NCBI GenBank assembly: GCA_019634625.1
Contig: JAHCBA010000008.1
Location: 1-64,000, forward strand
Source: Verrucomicrobiia bacterium
GTDB taxonomy: Bacteria; Verrucomicrobiota; Verrucomicrobiia; Limisphaerales; CAIMTB01
Direction of reading: 5' to 3'
Length of the DNA: 64,000 bases
Below the pieces are notes generated by a model, which made no database searches, was not told where the DNA came from, and saw only the letters and a list, made by a program, of their open reading frames with translations. The first letter of the stretch is position 1; each line of letters starts with the position of its first letter. Made by a program: the position numbers and the translations under genes. Below are positions 1 through 9,608 of the stretch, in pieces.

Positions 1-505
1 GATTTTTCCGACCCATGCCCCCATTCCCCGCCCTTTCGCCCATGCTCCCTCAAAGGCCCGATCCATTCCGTCCTCAACCCCTAAATGACCCAAAACTTCG
101 TGCATAGGCACGATCGTTCCGTCCTTTCCAGCGTCGCCCCTTTGTCACCCCGGCTCCCCCGGCACCCGCCCCTCCAATCCCTCACTCCAAATCGCCCAAC
201 CTCCTGCACACATGCACGATTTTTCCGACCCGTGCCCCCATTCCCCGCCCCTTCGCCCATGCTCCCTCGAAAGTCCGATCCATTCCGTCCTCAACCCCGA
301 AATGACCCAAAACTTCGTGCATAGGCACGATCGTTCCGTCCTTTCCAGCGTCGCCTCGTCGTCCCCCCCGGCTCCCCCGGCACCCGCCCCTCCAATCCCT
401 CACTCCAAATCGCCCAACCTCCTGCACACATGCACGCTTTTTCCGACCCATACCCCCATTCCCTGCCCCTTTGCCCATGCTCCCTTGGAACCCCCATCCA
501 TTCGG
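1..505. repeat. 217-bp tandem repeat, about 2.3 copies
   Basis: Three successive units begin at about 1, 218 and 436, so the period is 217-218 bp. Units one and two are nearly identical; the third is partial and more diverged and runs to the stop codon of the transporter gene at 509. Each unit is pyrimidine-rich on the plus strand and contains GTGCATAGGCACGATCGT, which has a short inverted repeat next to the palindrome ACGATCGT. Open frames exist here but they simply follow the repeat and look like no protein. The array probably continues to the left of the window. I see no gene in this stretch. Confidence 0.85.
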
Positions 506-508
506 CCC

Positions 509-2029
509 TCAGTGGACCCCCGTCATCAAACGCCGGATCGGCTTGGTGAACAGCAGCAGCAGCAGCCCCGCCCCGCCCGCCGTCAGGACCACTTGGAAGA
601 ACCGCACCGGCATCGCCGCCGTGTTGTCCCCACTCACTTCGCCCGCGAACAGTCCGGCCAGCAGGTTCCCCAACGATGTCGCCAGAAACCACAGCCCCAT
701 CATCTGTCCGACCAGCCGTGGCGGGGCCAGTTTGGTAACGGAACTCAAGCCCACCGGGCTGAGAAGCAGTTCGCCCAACGTGTGCAGCAGATACGTCGTG
801 ACCAGCCACCCGGCCCACACAGGTCCGTGGGCAATCGCCGAACGCGAGGCGACGGCCAGCACCAGGAAACCGGCCGCCAGAAGCAGCAGGCCCCCCGCCA
901 TTTTCGCCGGCAGGCTCGGTTCCCGCCCCCTCAAGGCCAGCGTCACCCACAGTGCCGCCGCCACCGGCGCCAACAGGATGATGAAGATCGAATTCAACGA
1001 CTGAAACCATCCGGTCGGAATCTCGAACCCCGCCAGCAACCGCCGCGTGTGCCGGTCCGCAAACAGGTTCAGCGAAGATCCCGCCTGCTCGAACCCCGCC
1101 CAAAACATGGCCGACGCCACAAACAGAATGGCGATGACACCGAGCCGCTTCTTCTCCACTGCGCTCAGGCCCGCGAAGAAGAACGCCCAGAGAAAGAACG
1201 CCACCGCAATCCCAACGATCACCACCGTCGCCCGCCGGGCCAGCCCGACCGGATCCAGCGTGATCCGACCGCTCAGGGCCAGCGTGGTCACGGTGACCAA
1301 CGCCACTGCCCCCGCCAGGACCAGCCAGGCGTCGCGGTTCCGTTGCGCCTGCGGCATCTCGGGCGGCCCCCCTATCCCGCCCAACCGATGACGGGTCAGC
1401 CGGAACTGAATCAATCCCAGCACCATGCCCACCCCGGCGGCGGTGAACCCGTAATGCCAGTTCACCCGCTCACCCAGCGTGCTGCAGATCAATGGCCCGA
1501 TGGCCGCGCCAAGATTGATCCCCATGTAGAAGATCGTGAACCCGGCGTCCCGCCTGGCCCCACCCTCCGGATACAGCGAGCCGACCAGCGTGCTCACATT
1601 CGGCTTCAACAGCCCGGTTCCCACCGCCACCAGCAGCAACCCGACAAAAAACGTGTCCGTCCGCGGCACCCCCATCGAGAAATGCCCGGCCGCAATCAGG
1701 ATCCCTCCGTACCACACCGCCCGCTGCGCCCCCAGCAACCGGTCCGAAATCCAGCCCCCGGGCAGTGCCGCCAGGTACACGGCCGCCGTATAGAGCCCAT
1801 AAATCGCCGTCGCCGTCTGGTCCGTGAAGCCCAGCCCGCCCCGCTGCACCTGGTCCACCATGAATAGCACCAGCAACGCCCGCATCCCGTAGTAACTCAG
1901 CCGTTCCCACATCTCGGTGAAGAACAGCGTCGAGAGACCCGGCGGATGTCGCGGGACGGAATCGGCGGTGGAGGCGCTCATCAGGTCTAGGTGGCGCGCG
2001 ACCTTGAACGAGTCGGGATGGGTTGTCAT
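509..2029 (-). CDS. POT/PTR2-family proton-dependent oligopeptide transporter
   Basis: This 506-residue polytopic inner-membrane protein of the major facilitator superfamily probably imports di- and tripeptides with protons. The family signature is clear near the N-terminus: FFTEMWERLSYYGMRALLV carries the ExxER proton-coupling motif in helix 1, and GGWISDRLLGAQR follows helix 2. The length is close to the usual 480-520. Hydrophobic segments continue to the C-terminus, so it looks intact. The start is uncertain: ATG at 2029 gives about 16 extra polar residues, and a second ATG lies at 1981 just before the conserved part; neither has a Shine-Dalgarno site. It diverges from the cytochrome gene across about 40 bp, so the two promoters must overlap. 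The substrate is inferred from the family. Confidence 0.9.
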   Translation of the reverse strand: MTTHPDSFKVARHLDLMSASTADSVPRHPPGLSTLFFTEMWERLSYYGMRALLVLFMVDQVQRGGLGFTDQTATAIYGLYTAAVYLAALPGGWISDRLLGAQRAVWYGGILIAAGHFSMGVPRTDTFFVGLLLVAVGTGLLKPNVSTLVGSLYPEGGARRDAGFTIFYMGINLGAAIGPLICSTLGERVNWHYGFTAAGVGMVLGLIQFRLTRHRLGGIGGPPEMPQAQRNRDAWLVLAGAVALVTVTTLALSGRITLDPVGLARRATVVIVGIAVAFFLWAFFFAGLSAVEKKRLGVIAILFVASAMFWAGFEQAGSSLNLFADRHTRRLLAGFEIPTGWFQSLNSIFIILLAPVAAALWVTLALRGREPSLPAKMAGGLLLLAAGFLVLAVASRSAIAHGPVWAGWLVTTYLLHTLGELLLSPVGLSSVTKLAPPRLVGQMMGLWFLATSLGNLLAGLFAGEVSGDNTAAMPVRFFQVVLTAGGAGLLLLLFTKPIRRLMTGVH

Positions 2030-2072
2030 GCCCGTGCATCGACTTCATGATCCGCCCCGTCGTCCCCATCCC

Positions 2073-5000
2073 ATGTTCGCTCCCAGGCCCATCGCCTCAA
2101 TTCCTCCGCCCGCGCCCCGGCACATCGTCGCTGCCCTCCGCGTTGCCCTCGGCGCCGTCCTCATCGCCATGGTCAGCGCACCGGCCCGGACCGCCGCCAC
2201 AGACGCCGCCCCGATCGACTACAACCGCGACATCCGGCCGATCCTCTCCCAGAACTGCTTCATCTGCCACGGCCCCGACGACGCCGAACGCAAGGGCGGC
2301 AACAAGGGCGGGCTGCGCCTCGACACGCTGTCCGGCCAGCGCGAAGACCTCGGCGGCTACGCGGCCGTGCTCCCGGGCCAGCCCGACGAGAGCGAACTCT
2401 ACCTCCGCCTCGTCACGACGCGCCCCCATGACCTCATGCCGCCGCCGGAACTCGGCAAGACCCTCACCGGCGAAGAAATCGCCCGCGTGCGCCGCTGGAT
2501 CGAGGAGGGCGCCTCCTTCTCCCAGCATTGGTCCTACGTAAAGCCCGTCCGCCCGTCCCTGCCCGACGTCGCCAACCCGCTCTGGGTCCGCAACGAAATC
2601 GACCGCTTCATCCTCGCCCGCCTCGATCGCGAAGGTCTCGCCCCCCAACCCGAGGCCGACCGCCCCACCCTCGCCCGCCGCCTGGCCCTCGATCTCACCG
2701 GCCTCCCGCCCACCCCCGACGACGTGGACGAATTCGTCCGCGACACCTCCCCCGATGCCTACGAACGCCTCGTGGACACCTTTCTCGCCAGGTACACCTA
2801 CGGCGAACACTGGGCCCGCCTGTGGCTCGACCTCGCCCGCTACGCGGATTCCGCCGGCTACGCCGACGATCCTCCACGCACGATCTGGGCGTACCGCGAC
2901 TACGTGATCCGCGCCTTCAACCGGAACCTTCCCTTCGACCAGTTCACCCTCGAACAACTCGCCGGCGATCTCCTCCCCGACCCGACCGAGGACCAGATCG
3001 TCGCCACCGCCTTCCATCGCAACACCATGACCAACAGCGAGGGCGGCACCAGCGACGAGGAGTTCCGCAATGTCGCCGTCGTGGACCGCGTCAACACCAC
3101 CTTCGATGTCTGGATGGGCACCTCGATGGCCTGCGCCCAATGCCACACCCACAAGTACGACCCCATCACTCAGAAGGAGTACTTCGAGGCCTTCGCCTTC
3201 TTCAACAACACCGCCGACGCCGATCGCCCCGACGAGGCCCCCGTCCACGAGTTCTTCACCGAACCCCAGCAGCGCCAGCGCGAACGCATCGAACTCGAAT
3301 TCGCCGAACTTAATCGCAAGTTCCGCTCCCCCGACCCGGAATGGATCGACGCCGCCCGCACCTGGGCCCGCACCTTCCCCATCGACCTCCCCTGGCGCTC
3401 CGCCCGTCCCTCCGCCGCCAGCGCCACCTCGACCGCGCCCATGCAGGTTCTCGACGACGACAGCGTCCTGGTCACACCGCCGGACGAACCCGCCAGGGAA
3501 GATGCCTACACGGTCGAACTCCCCTTCGACTCGGCCACCCTCGTCACCGGCCTTCGCCTCGAAGCCCTTCCCCACGAGGCGCTCGACCAGCGCGGCCCCG
3601 GACTCGCCGGCGACTTCCGCCTCCGCACGGTCCGCGCCCGGCTGCTCCCCGTCCCCAACCAGCCCGGCCCCTCCGCCCGCTTCATCCGCATCGAACTCCC
3701 CGGCCGATCCATCCTCCAACTCGCCGAGGTCGAGGTCTTCAGCAAGGGCGACAACCTCGCCCCCCGCGGCACCGCCACCCAAAGCAGCACCTACGGCGAC
3801 GCCACCGCCGATCGCGCCATCGACGGCGACACGACACCGCAGTTCGACCACGGCTCGGTGGCCCATACCCGCGAGGAAAACCGCCCATGGTGGGAAGTCG
3901 ATCTCGGCGCCCCCTACCCCGTCGAACGCATCGTCGTCTGGAACCGGGCCGAGGCCGCCGACCGCCTCAAGGACTTCCGCGTGGTCGCCCTCGATGCCGA
4001 TCGCCGTCCCGTCTGGGCCCAGGGTGGCAACCCCGTGCCCTCCCCCAGCGCCGCCTTCGATCTCACCGGCCCCCGCACCATCGAATTCGCCACCGCCGCC
4101 GCCGACCACAACGCACCCCGGCTCGACGAAGCCCTGGTCGTCGCCGACCGGCCCCGACCGGCCCGCCCCAATCCGCGCCGCGCCTCCGCCGGCGAGAAGG
4201 GCTGGGGCATCGGTGACGCCACCGGCCAGGCCCACGCCCTCACCCTCGTCCCCGCCGCCCCGATCGAGATCCCGCCCGGCGCCACCCTCATCCTGACCCT
4301 CGAACACAAGGCCGATCCGCCGAACCACGCCCTCGGCCGTTTCCGCCTGGGCTTCACCACCGACGCCCGCGTGGCGGAGGTCGCCACCACCCCCGTCCCC
4401 ATCCTCGCCGCCCTTCGCATCCCGGAAGACCGCCGGAACGACGCCCAGCACGATACCCTCGTCGATTACTTCCTCCGCCATGTCTCCCCGGGCTGGCAGA
4501 CGGAACGCGACCGCTGGGCCGAACTCGAACGTCAGCGAGAAGGCATCAAACCGCACACGGTCCCCGTCATGCGCGAACTCGAGGGCGACAAACGCCGCCG
4601 CACCCACGTCCAGCTCCGGGGCGATTTCATGCTCCTCGACGAAGAGGTCTCCGAAGGCGTCCCCGCCGCCTGGCATCCCCTCCCCGAAGACGCCCCGCGC
4701 AACCGCCTCACCCTCGCCCGCTGGCTGGTCAGCGAGGACAACCCCCTCACCGCGCGCGTCCTCGCCAACCGCTACTGGGAACAGATCTTCGGCCACGGCA
4801 TCGTCCGCTCGAGCGAGGAGTTCGGTTCCCAGGGCGAGCCGCCCACCCATCCCGAACTCCTCGACTGGCTCGCCTGCCAGGTCATGGCCGACGGCTGGGA
4901 CCTGAAACAACTCCTTCGCCGTCTCGTCACCAGCGCCACCTACCGCCAGTCCTCACGGGTCACCCCCGAAAACCTCGAGAAGGATCCCGACAATGTCCTC

Positions 5001-5639
5001 CTCTCCCGCGGACCCCGCTTCCGCCTCGCCGCCGAAGCCATCCGCGACCATGCCCTCGCCTCCGCCGGCCTCCTGAGTTCCAAACGCTACGGACCCTCCG
5101 TCCGCCCCGTCCGGCCCAACCTCGACCTGCGCGCCGCCTTCGGTGGCAACCTCGACTGGCAACCCAGCCAGGGCGAGGACCGCTACCGCCGCGGCCTCTA
5201 CACCGAATGGCGCCGCACCAGTCCCTACCCCTCGATGGCCACCTTCGACGCCCCCAGCCGCGAGGTCTGCACCCTGCGACGCGACCGCTCCAACACCCCC
5301 CTCCAGGCCCTCGTCACCCTCAACGATCCCGTCTTCATCGAGGCCGCCCAGGGACTCGCCCGCCGTATGGTCCGCGCCGCCGCCTCCCCCTCCGACCGCA
5401 TCCGCCACGGCTTCCGTCTCGTCCTCGCCCGCCCCCCCTCCGACCGCGAAATCGAGGAACTCTCGGCCCTCCACGCCGACGTCCGGCAAGGCTTCGCCCA
5501 CGAATTCGACCGCGCCCGCGCCCTCGCCACCGACCCGCTCGGACCCCCCGATTTCGACATCGACCTCCGCGACCTCGCGGCCTGGACCGCCGTCGCCAAT
5601 GTCCTCCTCAATCTCGACGAAACCCTGATGAAGCGCTGA
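2073..5639 (+). CDS. Planctomycete-type cytochrome c protein, DUF1549/DUF1553, with internal discoidin-like domain
   Basis: A secreted protein of 1188 residues. ATG at 2073 is chosen because it directly precedes a hydrophobic signal segment (AALRVALGAVLIAMVSA); the frame is open further upstream, over the transporter start. Domains in order: a PSCyt1 haem domain with CFICH at residues 62-66, DUF1549 at roughly 170-370, an F5/8 type C (discoidin-like) region at roughly 555-660 (TATQSSTYGDATADRAIDG, WWEVDLG), and DUF1553 at roughly 870-1170. In Planctomycetes and Verrucomicrobia this type is almost always paired with DUF1501, as here with a 4-bp gap. Its role is unproven; extracellular polysaccharide catabolism is often suggested. 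The internal discoidin-like domain supports carbohydrate binding. Confidence 0.9.
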   Translation: MFAPRPIASIPPPAPRHIVAALRVALGAVLIAMVSAPARTAATDAAPIDYNRDIRPILSQNCFICHGPDDAERKGGNKGGLRLDTLSGQREDLGGYAAVLPGQPDESELYLRLVTTRPHDLMPPPELGKTLTGEEIARVRRWIEEGASFSQHWSYVKPVRPSLPDVANPLWVRNEIDRFILARLDREGLAPQPEADRPTLARRLALDLTGLPPTPDDVDEFVRDTSPDAYERLVDTFLARYTYGEHWARLWLDLARYADSAGYADDPPRTIWAYRDYVIRAFNRNLPFDQFTLEQLAGDLLPDPTEDQIVATAFHRNTMTNSEGGTSDEEFRNVAVVDRVNTTFDVWMGTSMACAQCHTHKYDPITQKEYFEAFAFFNNTADADRPDEAPVHEFFTEPQQRQRERIELEFAELNRKFRSPDPEWIDAARTWARTFPIDLPWRSARPSAASATSTAPMQVLDDDSVLVTPPDEPAREDAYTVELPFDSATLVTGLRLEALPHEALDQRGPGLAGDFRLRTVRARLLPVPNQPGPSARFIRIELPGRSILQLAEVEVFSKGDNLAPRGTATQSSTYGDATADRAIDGDTTPQFDHGSVAHTREENRPWWEVDLGAPYPVERIVVWNRAEAADRLKDFRVVALDADRRPVWAQGGNPVPSPSAAFDLTGPRTIEFATAAADHNAPRLDEALVVADRPRPARPNPRRASAGEKGWGIGDATGQAHALTLVPAAPIEIPPGATLILTLEHKADPPNHALGRFRLGFTTDARVAEVATTPVPILAALRIPEDRRNDAQHDTLVDYFLRHVSPGWQTERDRWAELERQREGIKPHTVPVMRELEGDKRRRTHVQLRGDFMLLDEEVSEGVPAAWHPLPEDAPRNRLTLARWLVSEDNPLTARVLANRYWEQIFGHGIVRSSEEFGSQGEPPTHPELLDWLACQVMADGWDLKQLLRRLVTSATYRQSSRVTPENLEKDPDNVLLSRGPRFRLAAEAIRDHALASAGLLSSKRYGPSVRPVRPNLDLRAAFGGNLDWQPSQGEDRYRRGLYTEWRRTSPYPSMATFDAPSREVCTLRRDRSNTPLQALVTLNDPVFIEAAQGLARRMVRAAASPSDRIRHGFRLVLARPPSDREIEELSALHADVRQGFAHEFDRARALATDPLGPPDFDIDLRDLAAWTAVANVLLNLDETLMKR

Positions 5640-5643
5640 CCCC

Positions 5644-7113
5644 ATGCACCCGCACCTCGAACGTCTTCAGAACCAGACCCGCCGCCAGTTCCTCCGCTGC
5701 GCCGGCCAGTTCAGCCTCGGCGCCATCGCCCTCCAGGAACTCCTTCGCGGCCCCGCCGCCCGCGCCGACCTCGGCGCCTCCGCGCCCTCGCTCGAACGTC
5801 CCCTCGATCCCCGTCCCCCCCACTTCGCCCCGCGCGCCAAACGGGTCATCTACCTCCACATGTCCGGTGGACCGCCCCACCTCGACCTCTTCGACTACAA
5901 ACCCGAACTGGTGAAACGCGACGGACAGCCCTGCCCCGACGCCTTCACCGAAGGCAAACGCTTCGCCTTCACCGGCGGCACGCCCAACCTCATGGGCACC
6001 CCCCGCTCCTTCGCCCAATACGGCGACGGCGGCATCTGGATGTCCGACGCCATCCCCAATTTCCACCGCGTCGCCAACGAACTCTGCGTGATCCGGTCGA
6101 TGAACACCGACCAGTTCAATCACACCCCCGCCGAACTCCTCCTCTACACCGGCTCCCCCCGCCAGGGCCGCCCCAGCATGGGCTCCTGGGTCACCTACGG
6201 CCTCGGCTCCGAAAACAGCGACCTCCCCGGCTTCGTCGTCCTCATCTCCAGCGGCGTCCAGCCCAGTGGCGGCGCCAACTGCTGGGGCAGCGGCTTCCTC
6301 CCCTCCGTCTTCCAGGGCGTCCAGTGCCGCTCCAAAGGCGATCCCGTCCTCTACGTCTCCGATCCCCCCGGCATGGACCGCGCCCTGCGCCGCCGCACCC
6401 TCGATTCCCTCAACCGCCTCAACGCCCTCCAGCTCGCCGAAATGGGCGACCCCGAAACCACCACCCGCATCGCCCAGTACGAACTCGCCTTCCGCATGCA
6501 GGCCAGCGTCCCCGAGGTCATGGACATCGGCCGCGAATCCGAGGCCACCCTCGAGGCCTACGGCGCCCAACCCGGCGCCGCCAGCTTCGCCAACAATTGT
6601 CTCCTCGCCCGACGCCTCGTCGAACAGGGCGTCCGCTTCGTCCAGCTCTTCGACTGGGGCTGGGACTTCCACGGCACCGGCCCCCAGGAGGACATCCGCA
6701 ACGGGCTCACCGAGAAAATGCGCCTCACCGACCGCCCCGTCGCCGCCCTCATCGAAGACCTCCGCCAGCGCGGACTCCTCGACGACACCCTCGTCGTCTG
6801 GGGCGGCGAATTCGGTCGCACCCCCTTCCGCGAAGGCCGCACCGCCGCCAGCCCCAACCTCGGTCGCGACCATTACCCCGACTGCTTCTCCCTCTTCCTC
6901 GCCGGTGGCGGCGTGAAGCCCGGCTTCATGTACGGCGAAACCGACGAACTCGGCTTCTCCGTCGTCACCAACAAGGTCCACATCCACGACCTCCAGGCCA
7001 CCCTCCTCCACCTCCTCGGCTTCGATCACCGCCGCCTCACCTTCCGCTTCCAGGGACGCGACTACCGCCTCACCGACGTCCATGGCGACGTCGTCCACGA
7101 CATCCTCGCCTGA
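5644..7113 (+). CDS. DUF1501 (sulfatase-like) exported protein
   Basis: A 489-residue DUF1501 protein of the alkaline phosphatase/sulfatase fold. The N-terminus has a twin-arginine-like signal, RRQFLR at residues 13-18 followed by a hydrophobic run, so it is probably exported folded through Tat. The length is typical. Metal-site-like segments are visible, including HMSGGPPHLDLFDYKP near the start and VVWGGEFGRTPF toward the C-terminus. It lies 4 bp behind the cytochrome gene and is surely co-transcribed. The pair is a hallmark of Planctomycetes and Verrucomicrobia and likely acts in the periplasm on the same substrate. The biochemical activity of DUF1501 is not established. Confidence 0.9.
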   Translation: MHPHLERLQNQTRRQFLRCAGQFSLGAIALQELLRGPAARADLGASAPSLERPLDPRPPHFAPRAKRVIYLHMSGGPPHLDLFDYKPELVKRDGQPCPDAFTEGKRFAFTGGTPNLMGTPRSFAQYGDGGIWMSDAIPNFHRVANELCVIRSMNTDQFNHTPAELLLYTGSPRQGRPSMGSWVTYGLGSENSDLPGFVVLISSGVQPSGGANCWGSGFLPSVFQGVQCRSKGDPVLYVSDPPGMDRALRRRTLDSLNRLNALQLAEMGDPETTTRIAQYELAFRMQASVPEVMDIGRESEATLEAYGAQPGAASFANNCLLARRLVEQGVRFVQLFDWGWDFHGTGPQEDIRNGLTEKMRLTDRPVAALIEDLRQRGLLDDTLVVWGGEFGRTPFREGRTAASPNLGRDHYPDCFSLFLAGGGVKPGFMYGETDELGFSVVTNKVHIHDLQATLLHLLGFDHRRLTFRFQGRDYRLTDVHGDVVHDILA

Positions 7114-7142
7114 CCGGCCATCCATGAACTGTTGGTCCCGAC

Positions 7143-7925
7143 ATGACCCAACCCACCGCCCTGATCACCGGCGCGTCCCGAGGCATCGGCCGCGGCATTG
7201 CCCTCAGCCTCGCGGCCCAAGGCTGGAACCTCGTGCTGAACTATGCGCGTGACGAATCCGCCGCCCGCCGAACCGCCGAGGACTGCACTGCAGCGGCCCG
7301 CGATGCCGGCCACACCCTCCGGGTCACCACCCAGCAGGCGGACATCGGTGACGCATCCGACCGCGACCGCCTCGTGCGCGCCGCCCGGGACTTCACCCAC
7401 TCCTGCGACCTGCTTGTCAACAACGCCGGCGTCGCTCCATCGGTGCGCGCGGATCTTCTGGAAGCCGGTGAGGAAAGCTTCGACCGCCTCGTGCGCATCA
7501 ATCTCAAAGGCCCCTTCTTCCTCACCCAGCAGATCGCCCGTTGGATGATCGAAGCGCCGCCCGCCCGCCCTGCCAGGATCGTCTTCGTGTCCTCCATCAG
7601 CGCCTACACCGCCTCGGTCAATCGCGGCGACTACTGCGTCTCGAAGGCCGGCATCGCCATGCTCAACAAACTCTATGCCGTCCGCCTGGCCCCACACGGC
7701 ATCGGGGTCTTTGAGGTTCGCCCGGGGATCATTGCCACCGACATGACCGGCCCGGTCCGGGAGAAATACGACCGCCTCATCGCTGACGGCCTCACCCCCA
7801 TCCGCCGCTGGGGCACCCCGGAAGACGTCGGCAAGGCCGTTGCCTCCATCGCATCCAGCCACTTCCCCTTCAGCACCGGTGAGGTCTTCAATGTGGACGG
7901 CGGCTTTCACCTGCGCAGCCTCTGA
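7143..7925 (+). CDS. Short-chain dehydrogenase/reductase, 3-oxoacyl-ACP reductase type
   Basis: A 260-residue cytoplasmic SDR enzyme. The Rossmann cofactor motif TGASRGIG is at residues 9-16, NNAG follows in the middle, and the catalytic YCVSK places Tyr164 and Lys168, with the catalytic Ser in VSSIS about 14 residues earlier. The C-terminal [12 protein letters not shown] matches the classical FabG-type end. The gene starts 30 bp after DUF1501 on the same strand, so it may be read through from that operon. The exact substrate cannot be told: FabG-like enzymes also act on sugars and other alcohols, and the DUF1501 context would fit a sugar or polyol dehydrogenase equally well. Confidence 0.88.
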   Translation: MTQPTALITGASRGIGRGIALSLAAQGWNLVLNYARDESAARRTAEDCTAAARDAGHTLRVTTQQADIGDASDRDRLVRAARDFTHSCDLLVNNAGVAPSVRADLLEAGEESFDRLVRINLKGPFFLTQQIARWMIEAPPARPARIVFVSSISAYTASVNRGDYCVSKAGIAMLNKLYAVRLAPHGIGVFEVRPGIIATDMTGPVREKYDRLIADGLTPIRRWGTPEDVGKAVASIASSHFPFSTGEVFNVDGGFHLRSL

Positions 7926-7960
7926 CCCACACCCCAACGGGACTCGCCGCCCGGTTCACG

Positions 7961-8119
7961 GCGCATCCCGGAGTTGTGGGCAAAGCGGCAGCGAATCGGA
8001 GGGACGAGCTCCGCGAGTCCTCAACCCAATGCTCCACACCATTGCAGCCTCGTGGAACTCGGCCCTCCGGGGCCACGCTTCGTGAAGTTCGCACCTGTTC
8101 CCACGACACCGGATTGCAC
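7961..8119. repeat. REP-like inverted-repeat element, copy R1
   Basis: A 159-bp element bounded by imperfect terminal inverted repeats: GCATCCCGGAGTTGTGGG on the left and CCCACGACACCGGATTGC on the right. The interior is the reverse complement of the interiors of the copies at 16491 and 61011, with the shared blocks GGACGAGCTCCGCGAGTC and CGTGGAACTCGGCCC. It lies between the SDR gene and signal peptidase gene and has no coding potential of its own. The GAACTTC/GAAGTTC and GGAGCTC blocks can form hairpins. It fills most of the 280-bp gap. Confidence 0.85.
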
Positions 8120-8205
8120 GGTCCCGGTTCAACCGCCCCTTCAACGCACTTGCCCAGGCGCCGATTTCCGTCAATTTCGCACCTCTCGCAGTTGCTGTTC
8201 TCCGC

Positions 8206-8736
8206 ATGGCCGACGCCGTCGCACAGTCGTGGTCCTGGTTGGGCGGGCTCCGGACATTCGCTTTGGGCCGGCGGCCCGTCTGGACCTTCGTCCGGATCGC
8301 CCTCCTTCTCCTCGTCACCTTCGTCCTGCTCAAGTACGTCATCCTCATCCGCCGGATCGAAAGCACCAGCATGGCCCCCACCCTCCGCGAGGGCACCATC
8401 CACATCATCAACCGGCTCGCCTACTCCCCCTCCCGCACCCCCGACCGGGGCGACATCGTCGGTGTCCGAACCAGTGGCGTCACCATCATGTACGTGAAGC
8501 GCATCGTCGGCCTCCCCGGCGAGACGGTTGCCATCCACCGGGGCGTTGTCCTCATCGATGGCCAACCCCTCGACGAACCCTACGTCGTTCGCCGCCGCCG
8601 CGACTGGATGCGCCCGCCTCGTCCCCTCGGCCCCGACGAATACTACGTCATCGGCGACAACCGCTTCATGGACATCTGGCAGCACGACTTCGGAGCCATC
8701 GAGGCCCGGCGCATCGTCGGAAAGGTCGTCTGGTGA
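8206..8736 (+). CDS. lepB: Signal peptidase I
   Basis: A type I signal peptidase of 176 residues, which cleaves signal peptides from exported proteins at the outer face of the cytoplasmic membrane. One N-terminal membrane segment lies at about residues 25-48. Box B, STSMAPTL, contains the catalytic Ser55; box D, YVKRIVGLPGE, contains the general base Lys98; box E is GDNR. It is shorter than E. coli LepB (324) and closer to the compact Gram-positive type, which is common in this phylum. The stop codon overlaps the GTG start of the next gene (GTGA), which indicates translational coupling. Confidence 0.95.
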   Translation: MADAVAQSWSWLGGLRTFALGRRPVWTFVRIALLLLVTFVLLKYVILIRRIESTSMAPTLREGTIHIINRLAYSPSRTPDRGDIVGVRTSGVTIMYVKRIVGLPGETVAIHRGVVLIDGQPLDEPYVVRRRRDWMRPPRPLGPDEYYVIGDNRFMDIWQHDFGAIEARRIVGKVVW

Positions 8737-9245
8737 ACCGCCGTCTCCTCACCTTTCTCGTCGCCGCCCTCGTTGGCGTTGGAACCGCCCTGTACCTCCG
8801 CGCCCAAAACGATCCTCGTACCCGCGAAATCCGCCGCATCCAGAAGCACCTCCTCCAACTCGCCACGGACGTTTCCTTCACCGAACGCGACACCCCCTTC
8901 CAACGCCTCGGATACCCCGGTCGCCTGCCCGACTACTTCACCGATCCCGCCCATTTCCAAATCGCCATTGGCCGCTACCTCGCGGATCAACCCCTTTCCC
9001 ATGCCGAACTGCGCGACGCCACCACCGCCATCCGGGCCCAGTTCCGCGGTCTCTCCGTCCAGTTTCTCGATATCGTCGTGGAACTGGCCGACCCACCGGA
9101 CCAAGCCACCGCGCACCTCACCTCCAAGATCTACTTCACAGGGGATGCCGATTACTGGATCCAGGAATTCCGCCTGACCCTCGCCCGCGCCGAGGCCTCC
9201 TGGCGCATCCAACACCTCGCCACGCTCCGCACCATGGATCGATGA
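8733..9245 (+). CDS. Membrane-anchored hypothetical protein, possibly NTF2-like
   Basis: I do not recognise a named family. The reading starts at GTG 8733, overlapping the lepB stop by 4 bases, and gives 170 residues. A single N-terminal hydrophobic segment (LLTFLVAALVGVGTALYL) would anchor it with the rest outside. The soluble part ends with alternating beta-like strands (HLTSKIYFTGDADYW, FRLTLARAEASWRI) that resemble an NTF2/SnoaL-like fold; that is an impression, not a match. Coupling to lepB suggests an envelope role. The frame is open upstream into the R1 repeat, but that part has no protein character. Confidence 0.7.
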   Translation: MNRRLLTFLVAALVGVGTALYLRAQNDPRTREIRRIQKHLLQLATDVSFTERDTPFQRLGYPGRLPDYFTDPAHFQIAIGRYLADQPLSHAELRDATTAIRAQFRGLSVQFLDIVVELADPPDQATAHLTSKIYFTGDADYWIQEFRLTLARAEASWRIQHLATLRTMDR

Positions 9246-9359
9246 GAGCCATTCATCCTGCGCCCTTTGCTTAGCAGAATCTCACTACGGCCTTTGCCCC
9301 ACCGATCCATCGATCCATCCGTTTGTTATCCAATTGCTATTCAATAACTTAAGATGAGT

Positions 9360-9377
9360 GTTGACATTCGTGTCAAC
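9360..9377. repeat. Perfect GTTGACA hairpin with TTCG loop
   Basis: GTTGACATTCGTGTCAAC is a perfect 7-bp inverted repeat around TTCG, a loop known to be very stable in RNA. It sits in an AT-rich island. Similar TGTCAAC or GTCAA cores recur at 16256, 16349 and 46940-46980. It could be an operator, a small hairpin or the end of a mobile remnant. Confidence 0.6.
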
Positions 9378-9608
9378 TCGCGTAGAACTCTCTTGTCCGG
9401 GCGGCGGAACGTTCTTCAGCGGGGTTCCCCACCCCCACCTCCTTGGCGTCTGTCGCTCGGACAAACCCCTTCTCCCACGCTCCCGACCGTTCATCCGGCT
9501 TTTAAGCGCCCCTGACCCCAGCCCTCCGAACTCGTGTCCCGCGTTTCCTTCAGGCCCGATTTCTTGGCGCCCATCTGCGCGTTGCGCGTTGTCCGGAAGG
9601 GGCAACGG

